DNA of 64,000 nt, from NCBI GenBank assembly GCA_016707685.1, contig JADJHE010000012.1:1-64000 (forward strand). Reading direction: 5' to 3'. Positions 9,001 to 15,952 of this stretch are shown in pieces; position 1 is the first letter of the stretch; the number at the start of each line of letters is the position of its first letter. A model generated the notes under the pieces. That model worked only from the letters and a program-made list of their open reading frames with translations, did not search any database and had not been told where the DNA came from. Origin of the DNA: Bacteroidota bacterium (GTDB taxonomy: Bacteria > Bacteroidota > Bacteroidia > 2-12-FULL-35-15). The position numbers were made by a program, and so were the translations under genes.

Positions 9001-9330
9001 CCGATATTCAAGTATTTATACAAACGTCCTATTCGTTCCGACTTTATTCAAAACTTCCAAATCATAACATTTGGAGATGTTGGAACTGCATGGACAGGCC
9101 CAGACCCTTACTCCGATAAAAATGCGTTAAATACAACCTATGTTGGTACTAACCAAACACCTTTATTGATTATTCTTAAAACACAACATGATCCACTTAT
9201 TGCAGGTTATGGCTTTGGATTAAGAAGTAGATTATTCGGTTACTTTATTCGCTTAGACAGAGCTTGGGCTGTGCAAGATGGAATTGTATTAAAACCAATT
9301 TGGCACTTATCACTGAGCTTAGATTTTTAA
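6019..9330 (+). CDS. Surface protein: degenerate gluzincin-like domain, TolB-like propeller, outer-membrane barrel
   Basis: A 1103-residue exported protein. A signal peptide ends at LLTILSSKAQ. Residues ~40-270 resemble the peptidase MA/gluzincin fold with the family's IPEWYTKGLIDY motif, but the zinc helix reads AQVLIEQMM instead of HExxH, so catalysis is unlikely. Residues ~290-560 hold WD40-like TolB repeats, for example VSPDGNYAIYTTN and FANGSSKIVFASNRP. After a charged linker, residues ~700-1103 look like an Omp85/surface-antigen barrel, with FGDVGTAW and GYGFGLRSR and a terminal Phe. The ATG at 6019 is chosen because the signal peptide starts there. It follows mutY by 52 bases. The function is unknown; a role in envelope assembly or surface display is inferred. 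Confidence 0.75.
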   Translation: MKLFFKTYNIRFTLSLIFLLTILSSKAQFYSGSQTDFGKNRVKYKTFFWTFYGYERYDVYFYEQGKEIANYVSKAAKQQITDVEKLFDYSIDGKIQFIVFNKQSDYKQSNIGLSTDEQYNTGGVTRIVGSKVILYFEGDHAKLDAQIRSGVAQVLIEQMMYGGNVREMVKNNTLLNIPEWYTKGLIDYVSNDWNSDIDNKVKDGILSGKYKNINRLEGNDAVVAGHALWKHIADNYGETVISNILYMTKVSRNIDNSTLFVMGISIKNLWAECVDSYKSKYAVKDTTQHNPTEKVILSKIKSTRVYSQVKVSPDGNYAIYTTNEMGQYKIWLYDFQKNKTKRILKSGNKIDRINDYSFPLLAWHPSGQLFSYIIERKEYFVMATYELETKDKTERNIFGFEKILDYSYNEDGKRFVMSAVQKGQSDIFVFTAASNGYDQITKDIYDDLNPRFANGSSKIVFASNRPTDTLSFDVKRKSFEAQKYKDIFAFDNVTKSKLLVRVTNTPNINESFPSDYDNEHITFLSDKNGIRNRYLARFDSVIAYVDTSAHYKTVASSFPITNYSRNIIEQDVNAKAKRFTEVIYENGKYKMFVQPLADAKSITPAELKNTSFRDYRNRIDFKEQLETDAKNKALYDTPKAENVKTVISISDKTKKDTSDVDINNYTFSNEQKKNGDNKKTNKEQINLNDSTSIAIPSDFVLAQQRNYNTNYSVDYVVSQLDNSFLNATYQKFTGGGSPIYLNPGINAFIKIGMSDLFENYRIVGGMRFSGDLNSNEYFLSYEDRMKNVDKQLILHRQSLLNISDSYSLIKVHTHDIRYVLKFPLNEVASFRASLAYRNDRTIYTSTDYNNLKKANTYENWGTVKLEYVFDNTIKKGLNLYNGVRGKFYGEYYRQVDKQKSDFFVVGADWRYYKKLHRDLIWANRISAGTSFGNQKMIYYLGGVDNWFIPKFDNSTNIARDQNYAYQTLVTNMRGFYQNARNGNSFAVINSEIRFPIFKYLYKRPIRSDFIQNFQIITFGDVGTAWTGPDPYSDKNALNTTYVGTNQTPLLIILKTQHDPLIAGYGFGLRSRLFGYFIRLDRAWAVQDGIVLKPIWHLSLSLDF

Positions 9331-9352
9331 ATTGAAAAAATCACAATTAAAT

Positions 9353-9715
9353 ATGAATACAATCATAATTCTGCTATGCTTAGGTGTAATTGCAGGTTTG
9401 CTTAGCGGCATGGTTGGTATTGGTGGTGGAATTATTATTGTTCCAGCACTTGTATACTTTTTAGGCTACTCGCAACATCAAGCACAAGGAACAGTTCTAT
9501 TTATGTTCCTATTACCGATTGGAATCTTAGGCGTTTATAATTATTATCAAGCTGGACATATTGAATGGAAAACAGCTTTTATTATTGCCAGTACCTTTTT
9601 AATAGGAAGCTATTTTGGCTCCAAAATTTCTATTGCAATTGATCAAACAACACTAAAAAAAGTTTTTGGTGTTATCATCTTGTTGCTTTCTCTTAAAATG
9701 ATTTTCGGAAAGTAA
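9353..9715 (+). CDS. Half-size TauE/SafE-type membrane transporter
   Basis: A 120-residue, very hydrophobic protein with about four membrane helices. The first contains the TauE/SafE signature GMVGIGGGIIIVPALVYFLG, and HQAQGTVLFM follows, as in this anion-exporter family. Full members are about 240-260 residues with two such halves; only one half is present here and no second half is encoded nearby. It would have to act as a homodimer. The ATG at 9353 is preferred to a TTG at 9332. It lies 22 bases after the large barrel gene and 15 bases before the next gene, so it is operonic. The substrate is unknown. Confidence 0.75.
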   Translation: MNTIIILLCLGVIAGLLSGMVGIGGGIIIVPALVYFLGYSQHQAQGTVLFMFLLPIGILGVYNYYQAGHIEWKTAFIIASTFLIGSYFGSKISIAIDQTTLKKVFGVIILLLSLKMIFGK

Positions 9716-9730
9716 TTCAAAACAAAAAAC

Positions 9731-11233
9731 ATGAAAAAATTACTTTTACTATTAGCTGCTATTATTCCATTTGCAGGAATAGCACAAACACCAAGTTTTA
9801 CAATTGGAATCCAACGAATAGCAACAGCTACAGGAAATTCTGAAACATCTACATTTCGTATAGAAAACAACAATTATGTATTGTACAAAAAATTCAGCAT
9901 GTCGGAAGGCATGAAATTACACCTTGAAGGATTTTCAGGCCCTAACGATGATTTCCTTTGTTCTCAAGACATTCCTACTCCACATGAAGTAAATGAAGTT
10001 GCTATTTACGAAGGCTTTGTTGCTTTAAGTAATAAAATGTATTTATTCAGATCTGTATTTAAAAAGGATGAGAAAAAAAGTGCCTTGTACGCACATGAAA
10101 TAAATGAGAAAGGAATTATCTCAACAACGGGAAAAGAAATCACATCCATAGCAGCTGAAAAAGCAATGAACTCGGGTGATTTTAGTATTGAATCATCATT
10201 TGATGGAAAAAGTTTTGTTGTGTTATCAGAATATCCATTTGTGAAAGAAACAAAAGAAAAATTTGCAGTAACCGTATTCGACAACACATTAAATCAACTT
10301 TGGACAAAAGAAATTGAACTTGTGCATGATGCTCGCAGAGGACCAACAAACGATGCATTTGTAAGTAATTCAGGAGTTGTTTATGTTGTAAAAAAAGTAG
10401 AAGGACCTAAAAATGCAGATTTTTATACGACTTATCAAATTGCTGATAAAGGAGCGAAAGTGAAAGAAAATTTGATTGAAATGGAAGCTCCTAAAAAAAT
10501 TGTAAACTTTAGTACCATCATCGATGAATCAAACAATGATTTAATTATTGCTGGTTATTATACCGAAGATGGGAAAGTTGTATTGGGTGGAACTGGTTTT
10601 AAAGGCACATTTGTTACTCGTATCTCTGGAACAACCAATGATGTAAAAGCAAAAAGCACCACAGCATTTGACAAAACAAGAAGCAATTTAAATCCTGTAA
10701 GTTTACAAATGATAAAAGGGAATATCTTTTTAGTAGGGGAAGACAAAGCAGAAAATAATCTTGCTACCGAACAAAAAGATTCAAAAGGTTTTCCTATTTA
10801 CAACAGAGAATTTGTAACAAATGATATTTGCGTAAGTATTTTTGATGGAAAAGGAACTCTGATTACAAATACCATTTTAGAAAAAGAAAACCGATCCATT
10901 GAAGATGGAGGTATTGCAAACTCTGCAGCAGTTAGCATTGTAGGCGACCAGCTAATGCTTGTATACAATGGTTATCAATACAAGTATGATGGTCAAGAAC
11001 ATAAAATTGTAGGACCAGCATTAGCGGGAATTAAAATACCTGTAATTCAGTTTTTTGGTGCTGATGGCAGCAAAGGAAGAACACTACCAATGATTGATTC
11101 AAATGTTGGTGGTAAAAAAGGAATTGTTTACCTATTCCCAAATGCATCCGTTCAAGTTTCAGATAAAGAAACATTTTTCTTAAGCAGAGGCGACTATGGT
11201 TATATTCGTCCAGTAAGATTAAAATTACCATAA
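9731..11233 (+). CDS. Secreted protein of unknown function
   Basis: A 500-residue protein with a clean signal peptide (MKKLLLLLAAIIPFAGIAQ). The mature part is rich in short beta-strands and glycine turns, with recurring patterns such as FDGKSFVVLSEYP, NNDLIIAGYYTEDGK and VSIVGDQLMLVYNGYQYKYDG. This suggests a beta-propeller or beta-sandwich, but no named family was recognised. There is no T9SS sorting tail and no lipobox, so it is probably periplasmic. It lies between the half-size TauE gene and the M20 gene with gaps of 15 and 2 bases, so it is likely co-transcribed with them. Confidence 0.7.
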   Translation: MKKLLLLLAAIIPFAGIAQTPSFTIGIQRIATATGNSETSTFRIENNNYVLYKKFSMSEGMKLHLEGFSGPNDDFLCSQDIPTPHEVNEVAIYEGFVALSNKMYLFRSVFKKDEKKSALYAHEINEKGIISTTGKEITSIAAEKAMNSGDFSIESSFDGKSFVVLSEYPFVKETKEKFAVTVFDNTLNQLWTKEIELVHDARRGPTNDAFVSNSGVVYVVKKVEGPKNADFYTTYQIADKGAKVKENLIEMEAPKKIVNFSTIIDESNNDLIIAGYYTEDGKVVLGGTGFKGTFVTRISGTTNDVKAKSTTAFDKTRSNLNPVSLQMIKGNIFLVGEDKAENNLATEQKDSKGFPIYNREFVTNDICVSIFDGKGTLITNTILEKENRSIEDGGIANSAAVSIVGDQLMLVYNGYQYKYDGQEHKIVGPALAGIKIPVIQFFGADGSKGRTLPMIDSNVGGKKGIVYLFPNASVQVSDKETFFLSRGDYGYIRPVRLKLP

Positions 11234-11235
11234 AC

Positions 11236-12456
11236 ATGAATCAAGTACTTCAAAAAATAAAATCATTATCGCAACAAAATCTTTCTGAAACAATTGAAAT
11301 CAGAAGGCATTTGCATGCACATCCTGAATTATCGTTTGAAGAATACAACACCTCCAATTACATTGCATCCAAGCTAAAGGAATACAACATTCCATTTAAA
11401 CAAGGAATTGTAAAAACGGGGATTGTTGCTTTAATTGAAGGAAAAAATCCTAGCAAAAAAATTATTGCCTTGCGTGCCGACATGGATGCATTGCCTATCA
11501 ATGAAACAAATGACTGCGAATACATTTCTAAAAACTCAGGAATTATGCATGCTTGCGGACATGATGTACATACAGCATCTGTTTTAGGAACTGCAAAAAT
11601 TTTGAATGAATTAAAAAATGAATTCGAAGGTAGCATTAAATTAATTTTTCAACCTGGAGAAGAAAAATTACCTGGCGGTGCTTCATTAATGATTAAAGAA
11701 GGTGTACTTGAAAATCCTAAGCCTACAACAATGTTCGGACAACATGTGTTTCCAAGCATGGAAGTTGGCAAAGTAGGTTTTAGAAATGGAATGTACATGG
11801 CAAGCACCGATGAGCTTTACATGACCGTTAAAGGAAAAGGCGGACATGCTGCGATGCCAAACGATTACAACAACCCACTTTTAATTGCATCAAAAATACT
11901 ATTAGAGTTGAATAAAGCATTTATGGAAATGCCTCCTGCTTATTCAACACTCGAAGCCGACAATAAACCAAAACCTCCTACGGTACTTGCCTTCGGAAAA
12001 ATAATTGGAAATGGCGCAACAAATGTTATTCCTGACGAAGTAAAAATTGAAGGCACCTTCCGAACAATGGATGAAGACTGGAGAGCAGAAGCACATTCAA
12101 AAATGAAAAGAATTGCGGAAGAGATTGCATTGCAAATGAACGGTGTTTGTGAATTTAGAGTTGAAAAAGGATATCCATTTTTAGTGAATGATGATAGCAC
12201 TACCAATAGTGCTCGCAATGCAGCAATCGACTATTTAGGAAAAGAAAATGTAGAAGAGCTTCCACTTCGAATGACTGCCGAAGATTTTGCATTCTTCTCT
12301 CAACAAGTACCATCGTGCTTTTACCGACTAGGTACTGGAAGTAAATCTAAAGGAATAACTAGCGGTGTTCATACATCCACTTTTGATATTGATGAAGCAG
12401 CGCTTGAAATTGGTGCTGGCTTAATGGCATGGATTGCTATAAATGAATTGAAATAA
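11236..12456 (+). CDS. M20-family amidohydrolase (N-acyl amino acid hydrolase type)
   Basis: A 406-residue cytoplasmic metallohydrolase of the M20D group, which releases amino acids from N-acyl or N-acetyl conjugates. It starts with IRRHLHAHPELSFEEYNTS. ALRADMDALPI and MHACGHDVHTA supply metal ligands, FQPGEEKLPGGA carries the catalytic glutamates, and the lid dimerisation domain begins near VKGKGGHAAMP. The C-terminal MTAEDFAFFSQQVPSCFYRLG is also typical. It starts 2 bases after the previous stop codon, so it is translationally coupled. Substrate choice cannot be read from the sequence. Confidence 0.9.
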   Translation: MNQVLQKIKSLSQQNLSETIEIRRHLHAHPELSFEEYNTSNYIASKLKEYNIPFKQGIVKTGIVALIEGKNPSKKIIALRADMDALPINETNDCEYISKNSGIMHACGHDVHTASVLGTAKILNELKNEFEGSIKLIFQPGEEKLPGGASLMIKEGVLENPKPTTMFGQHVFPSMEVGKVGFRNGMYMASTDELYMTVKGKGGHAAMPNDYNNPLLIASKILLELNKAFMEMPPAYSTLEADNKPKPPTVLAFGKIIGNGATNVIPDEVKIEGTFRTMDEDWRAEAHSKMKRIAEEIALQMNGVCEFRVEKGYPFLVNDDSTTNSARNAAIDYLGKENVEELPLRMTAEDFAFFSQQVPSCFYRLGTGSKSKGITSGVHTSTFDIDEAALEIGAGLMAWIAINELK

Positions 12457-12458
12457 AA

Positions 12459-12992
12459 TCACAATACATTCTTCATTTCCAGTTTCATCATAATATCTGT
12501 TTGTTCATCATTTCCCAAACGAAAAACATGTTTATCAAATTCCACAAAACCATTTTTTTTATAAAAATGAATGGCTCTTGGATTTTCTTCCCAAACTCCT
12601 AACCACACGTAGCTTACACTTTTTTCTTTAGCAATACTAATTGCTTTATCGTATAACAATTGACCAACAGCTTTTCCATGATAAGCTTTCAAAACATAAA
12701 TCCGTTCTATTTCGAGCGCTGCTTTATCCTTTAATTCGGTTTGCGATTCCCCAAAATTTAGCTTCAAATATCCAATTACATTATTATCCAATTCAGCAAA
12801 ATAAAATTCCGAATTTTGGTTTTCTAACTCCGCAGTTAGTTTCTGAATAGAAAAACCTTCCTCCAAATAATTTTTCATATTCTCTTCGGTATTCCCTGCT
12901 GCAAAGGTTTCAAAAAAGGTCTGTCTACCAATTTCCTGTAGCTGACTAATATCTGCTAATGTTACCTTTTTTAAAATATAATTGCTCATCAT
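12459..12992 (-). CDS. GNAT-family N-acetyltransferase
   Basis: A 177-residue acetyltransferase with the GNAT fold: IERIYVLKAYHGKAVGQLLYDKAI is motif A (acetyl-CoA binding), and VSYVWLGVWEENPRAIHFYKKNGFVEF is motif B with the usual aromatic end. The start MMSNYILKKVTLADISQLQEIG offers two adjacent ATGs. The substrate is unknown; the LGVWEENPRAI form occurs in Bacteroidota acetyltransferases related to spermidine or small-amine modifiers. A CAAATTTA (complement TAAATTTG) box lies about 20 bases upstream. It converges on the M20 gene with a 2-base gap. Confidence 0.88.
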   Translation of the reverse strand: MMSNYILKKVTLADISQLQEIGRQTFFETFAAGNTEENMKNYLEEGFSIQKLTAELENQNSEFYFAELDNNVIGYLKLNFGESQTELKDKAALEIERIYVLKAYHGKAVGQLLYDKAISIAKEKSVSYVWLGVWEENPRAIHFYKKNGFVEFDKHVFRLGNDEQTDIMMKLEMKNVL

Positions 12993-13041
12993 TCCTTAAT
13001 TGTTCAATACAAATTTACAATAAAAGAGCTCCCATTTTGAT

Positions 13042-13154
13042 AATGAAAAAGTGAACGCTGCGCATTCTCTTTTTTGTTTTCCTACAGCCATTTGAAAGCG
13101 AAGCTTTCATGGCTTTCGGAAAACAAAAAAGCGCCCAAAAGGCGCTTTTTCATT
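13042..13154. repeat. Large nested palindrome
   Basis: A 113-base compound inverted repeat. The outer arms are aatgaaaaag (13042-13051) and ctttttcatt (13145-13154). Inside lies a hairpin at 13070-13130: a perfect 13-base stem ttttttgttttcc/ggaaaacaaaaaa, then agccat/atggct, then gaaagc/gctttc around a gaa loop. A second hairpin (gcgcc/ggcgc with A/T flanks) follows at 13126-13150. It is non-coding and lies between the GNAT gene and tRNA-Ser. It is larger than a terminator needs and may be a REP-like element; copy number elsewhere in the genome is unknown. Confidence 0.7.
13126..13150 (-). terminator. Terminator downstream of tRNA-Ser
   Basis: aaaaagcgcc / loop / ggcgcttttt, a 10-base stem with a U-tract on the minus strand, beginning 11 bases beyond the tRNA 3' end. 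It is symmetric enough to work in both directions. Confidence 0.75.
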
Positions 13155-13160
13155 CATCTG

Positions 13161-13247
13161 CGGAGAGTGAGAGATTCGAACTCTCGATACAGTTTCCCGT
13201 ATACAAACTTTCCAGGCTTGCTCATTCGACCACTCTGACAACTCTCC
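13161..13247 (-). tRNA. tRNA-Ser (anticodon GGA)
   Basis: An 87-base class II tRNA. The acceptor arms GGAGAGT and ACTCTCC pair over 7 bases with a G discriminator. The anticodon stem CAAGC/GTTTG closes the loop CTGGAAA, giving anticodon GGA, which reads UCU and UCC codons. A long variable arm (TATACGGGAAACTGTATC) is diagnostic of tRNA-Ser, and the T arm GAGAGTTCGAATCTCTC is intact. CCA is not encoded. No other tRNA lies nearby. Confidence 0.96.
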
Positions 13248-13323
13248 GATTATTAAGGGACGCAAATTTAGAATTTTTATTCGGTTAATTGTATTCGTTT
13301 TCGCTTTTCTTCGATTCGATGTA

Positions 13324-14169
13324 TCAAAACAAGCTACCTGTTACCAAAACAACACTCAGCAACACAATTACAAACTGACCTTGTTCCATTCCAACCTTCT
13401 CTACATCCATCGAAATTGCGCCTCTGTTTGCCAACCAAACCAATAACACAGCCAAGCCATTGTTTACAAAATGGGCAACGATACTTGCATACAATGTTCC
13501 TGTCCATAAAAACAAATAACCCAAATAAGCTCCCATCAACATTCGAGGAATAAAACCATAAAACTGCATATGGAATGCACTAAACAAAGCAGCACCTATC
13601 CAAACAGCAACATGCTTATTTTTAAAACACTCTATCAATACTTTTTGCAGCATGCCTCTAAAAAAAATCTCTTCACTTACTGCTGCCATAAAAGCTACTA
13701 CAAATAAATTCAATGCCAAGGTCCCTGCAGATGTACCTCTCGTAAAAGCTTCCGTAAGCACTGCTGCTTTTTCTTCACTATTTTTCATCCAAGCTTCAAT
13801 TCCTGAAAATGCTTCAGGCAGTTGCATGTGCTGATTCACTTCCGACAACCAATTAATCATTGGCATTGCAACCACCATTCCCATTGCTGCAATCAACAAC
13901 GACAAAAAAACAGGTCGCTTCGACATTCCGATATAACTTACTTTTTGCTTTGTCCAAAATGCTGCAAATAAAATTGCTGGTAAAATAAATACCAAAACAA
14001 CACTCACAGCTTGTACAATTTTCAACATCACCAACATGCCTTCATTGTCCAAATTAAGGTTCATCTCGCCTTCTCCCCCTAATACATTTAAAAAGCCATA
14101 GGCTAAAATGTATAAGAATATTAAAAACAACTTAATCCATGAATGACGCTCCTGTTCTATTGTTTGCAT
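13324..14169 (-). CDS. CPBP-family intramembrane glutamic protease
   Basis: A 281-residue multi-pass membrane protein with the CPBP/Abi (Rce1-like) motifs in order: EEIFFRG (the paired catalytic Glu and Arg), FSAFHMQFYGFIPRMLMG (FxxxH) and HFVNN (HxxxN-type). About seven hydrophobic segments are visible, and the MNWLSEVNQ-to-EEKAAVLTEAF stretch is probably an external loop. Bacterial CPBP proteins cleave within membranes or, in some cases, give self-immunity to peptides; the substrate here is unknown. It is divergent from dusB; the 93-base gap holds promoters for both. Confidence 0.88.
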   Translation of the reverse strand: MQTIEQERHSWIKLFLIFLYILAYGFLNVLGGEGEMNLNLDNEGMLVMLKIVQAVSVVLVFILPAILFAAFWTKQKVSYIGMSKRPVFLSLLIAAMGMVVAMPMINWLSEVNQHMQLPEAFSGIEAWMKNSEEKAAVLTEAFTRGTSAGTLALNLFVVAFMAAVSEEIFFRGMLQKVLIECFKNKHVAVWIGAALFSAFHMQFYGFIPRMLMGAYLGYLFLWTGTLYASIVAHFVNNGLAVLLVWLANRGAISMDVEKVGMEQGQFVIVLLSVVLVTGSLF

Positions 14170-14195
14170 CGGTATCTTATTTTTTGGTAACTTTG
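14163..14195 (+). promoter_or_regulatory. Promoter of dusB
   Basis: TTTG (14163-14166), a 21-base spacer and TAACTTTG (14188-14195): a good Bacteroidota promoter reading into dusB. It overlaps the start of the divergent CPBP gene. Confidence 0.6.
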
Positions 14196-14219
14196 TGAAC
14201 TGCTAATTTCGAATGGATA

Positions 14220-14254
14220 CGAAGATACGAATTACAAAAATATCCAGTCGCAAA
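14220..14254 (-). promoter_or_regulatory. Possible promoter of the CPBP protease gene
   Basis: On the minus strand TTTG (14254-14251), 23 bases and TATCTTCG (14227-14220). The -7 box has one mismatch to TAnnTTTG, the same variant seen upstream of rplM. Confidence 0.45.
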
Positions 14255-14262
14255 AAAAGAAA

Positions 14263-15255
14263 ATGGCTAAAATAGGTAACATAGAACTAGGTGATTTTCC
14301 TTTATTACTTGCTCCCATGGAGGATGTGAGTGATCCACCATTCCGTTATGTTTGCAAACAATATGGTGCCGACCTTATGTATACCGAATTTATTTCATCG
14401 GAAGGATTGATTCGTGATGCTGCAAAAAGCGTTCAAAAGCTTGACATTTTTGAATATGAACGTCCGATTGGTATTCAACTTTTTGGTTCTGATATTGATT
14501 CGATGCGCGAAGCAGGCATCATTGCCAATGCAGCAAAACCCGATTTAATTGATATTAATTATGGCTGTCCGGTAAAACAAGTTGCCTGCAAAGGTGCTGG
14601 TGCTGCTCTTTTACAAGACATTCCTAAAATGGTACAAATGACTTCGGAAATTGTAAAAATTGCCGACCGTCCAGTTACCGTAAAAACACGTTTGGGTTGG
14701 GATGATAAAACAAAAAATGTAGAAGAAGTTGCAGAACGGTTACAAGATATAGGAATACAAGCATTGAGTATTCATGGACGTACTCGTTCGCAAATGTATA
14801 AAGGTGAAGCCGACTGGACATTGATTGGAGAAATCAAAAAAAATCCACGCATTAAAATTCCCATTTTTGGTAATGGCGATATTGATAGTCCGGAAAAAGC
14901 AAGAGAGATGAAAGAACGCTATGGGGTAGATGGTATTATGATTGGGCGAGCGAGTATTGGTTATCCTTGGGTATTTAACGAGATAAAACATTTTTTAAAA
15001 ACAGGAACACATTTACCAAAACCAACCATCAATGATCGCATTTCTGTTTGTAAAATACATTTACAAAAATCGATTGAGTGGAAAAACCCTGTATTGGGAA
15101 TATTAGAAATGCGCAGGCATTATGCAAACTATTTTAAAGGATTACCACATTTTAAAGATTACCGTATGCGATTGGTTACATCCAATTCATACGATGATAT
15201 CATGACTATTCTGGAAGAAGTTCAAAACAATTATTCAGAAATAGAAGTGGGTTAA
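14263..15255 (+). CDS. dusB: tRNA-dihydrouridine synthase (DusB type)
   Basis: A 330-residue FMN enzyme that reduces uridines in the tRNA D-loop. The TIM-barrel N terminus has LLLAPMEDVSDPPFRYVCKQYGADLMYTEF. The active-site Cys lies in DINYGCPVKQVACKGAGAALL. VTVKTRLGWDD, LSIHGRTRSQMYKGEADW and IFGNGDIDSPEKA form the FMN and substrate site, and the C-terminal helical domain begins near MRRHYANYFKGLPHFK. The length is normal. It has its own promoter, and its stop overlaps the convergent lipoprotein gene by 4 bases. Confidence 0.94.
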   Translation: MAKIGNIELGDFPLLLAPMEDVSDPPFRYVCKQYGADLMYTEFISSEGLIRDAAKSVQKLDIFEYERPIGIQLFGSDIDSMREAGIIANAAKPDLIDINYGCPVKQVACKGAGAALLQDIPKMVQMTSEIVKIADRPVTVKTRLGWDDKTKNVEEVAERLQDIGIQALSIHGRTRSQMYKGEADWTLIGEIKKNPRIKIPIFGNGDIDSPEKAREMKERYGVDGIMIGRASIGYPWVFNEIKHFLKTGTHLPKPTINDRISVCKIHLQKSIEWKNPVLGILEMRRHYANYFKGLPHFKDYRMRLVTSNSYDDIMTILEEVQNNYSEIEVG

Positions 15256-15914
15256 TTCTGTTGGCCAGAAAAAATATCATTGCCATCAGTTTTATTTACT
15301 GCAAAATCTTTTACTATAACGCCATTGTATCCAACCCTTTCAATACGTACCCACCCAAACATGGTCTTATTATTACGGAACATTTTAAACCCTAAATATT
15401 TTTCACCTGTAAAGTTGTGCAAACCTGGTGGACCTGCTCCCAGTTTCTGATAACTAATAAATCTAGAAGTATTAGGCATTGCAAAATAATCATAATGTAG
15501 TGAATTATTAATTACATCGTTTAAATACAAATCTGCAATCCACCAATAATGTGTTCCATAAAAAGCAACAGTATCTGTTCCTTGAATTGTTTCAACAGAC
15601 ATAGAACATCCGTAATTAGAAGCTGGATTTGAAGCACTTAACCAATAATACCAATGTTTTAAAGTAAATTTCAAATCGTAAATTCCATCTAAATCCACAT
15701 CAATTGAGTCGGAAACCGTTGTATCAATAGGACTGGGAATCCAATTCACTCCAGGATTAGTACTATCAAAAACTGTAATTAGTGAAAAATCAGGAATATC
15801 TGTATATACAATAGTATCTGGAGCAGGAGGGATTTGTGGAGCATGTAAATCCTCATCACGCTCACATGAAATAAAAAATGAAGAAAGAAATACCACAAAA
15901 AATAGAAATCTCAT
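15252..15914 (-). CDS. Predicted lipoprotein of unknown function
   Basis: A 220-residue protein starting MRFLFFVVFLSSFFISCERDED, a signal peptide with a Cys lipobox followed by acidic residues, as in surface-exposed Bacteroidota lipoproteins. The mature part has a Ca-binding-like DVDLDGIYDLKF segment and a beta-rich C-terminal half with many Tyr and Trp (YGTHYWWIADLYLND, KMFRNNKTMFGWVRIERVGYNG). No family was recognised. The ATG at 15914 is chosen because it begins the signal peptide. The gene follows the SpoIIE phosphatase gene by 38 bases on the same strand. Confidence 0.75.
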   Translation of the reverse strand: MRFLFFVVFLSSFFISCERDEDLHAPQIPPAPDTIVYTDIPDFSLITVFDSTNPGVNWIPSPIDTTVSDSIDVDLDGIYDLKFTLKHWYYWLSASNPASNYGCSMSVETIQGTDTVAFYGTHYWWIADLYLNDVINNSLHYDYFAMPNTSRFISYQKLGAGPPGLHNFTGEKYLGFKMFRNNKTMFGWVRIERVGYNGVIVKDFAVNKTDGNDIFSGQQN

Positions 15915-15952
15915 ATAATTAAAGTAATGTTTTTTCAAGTGTAATCCAACTA

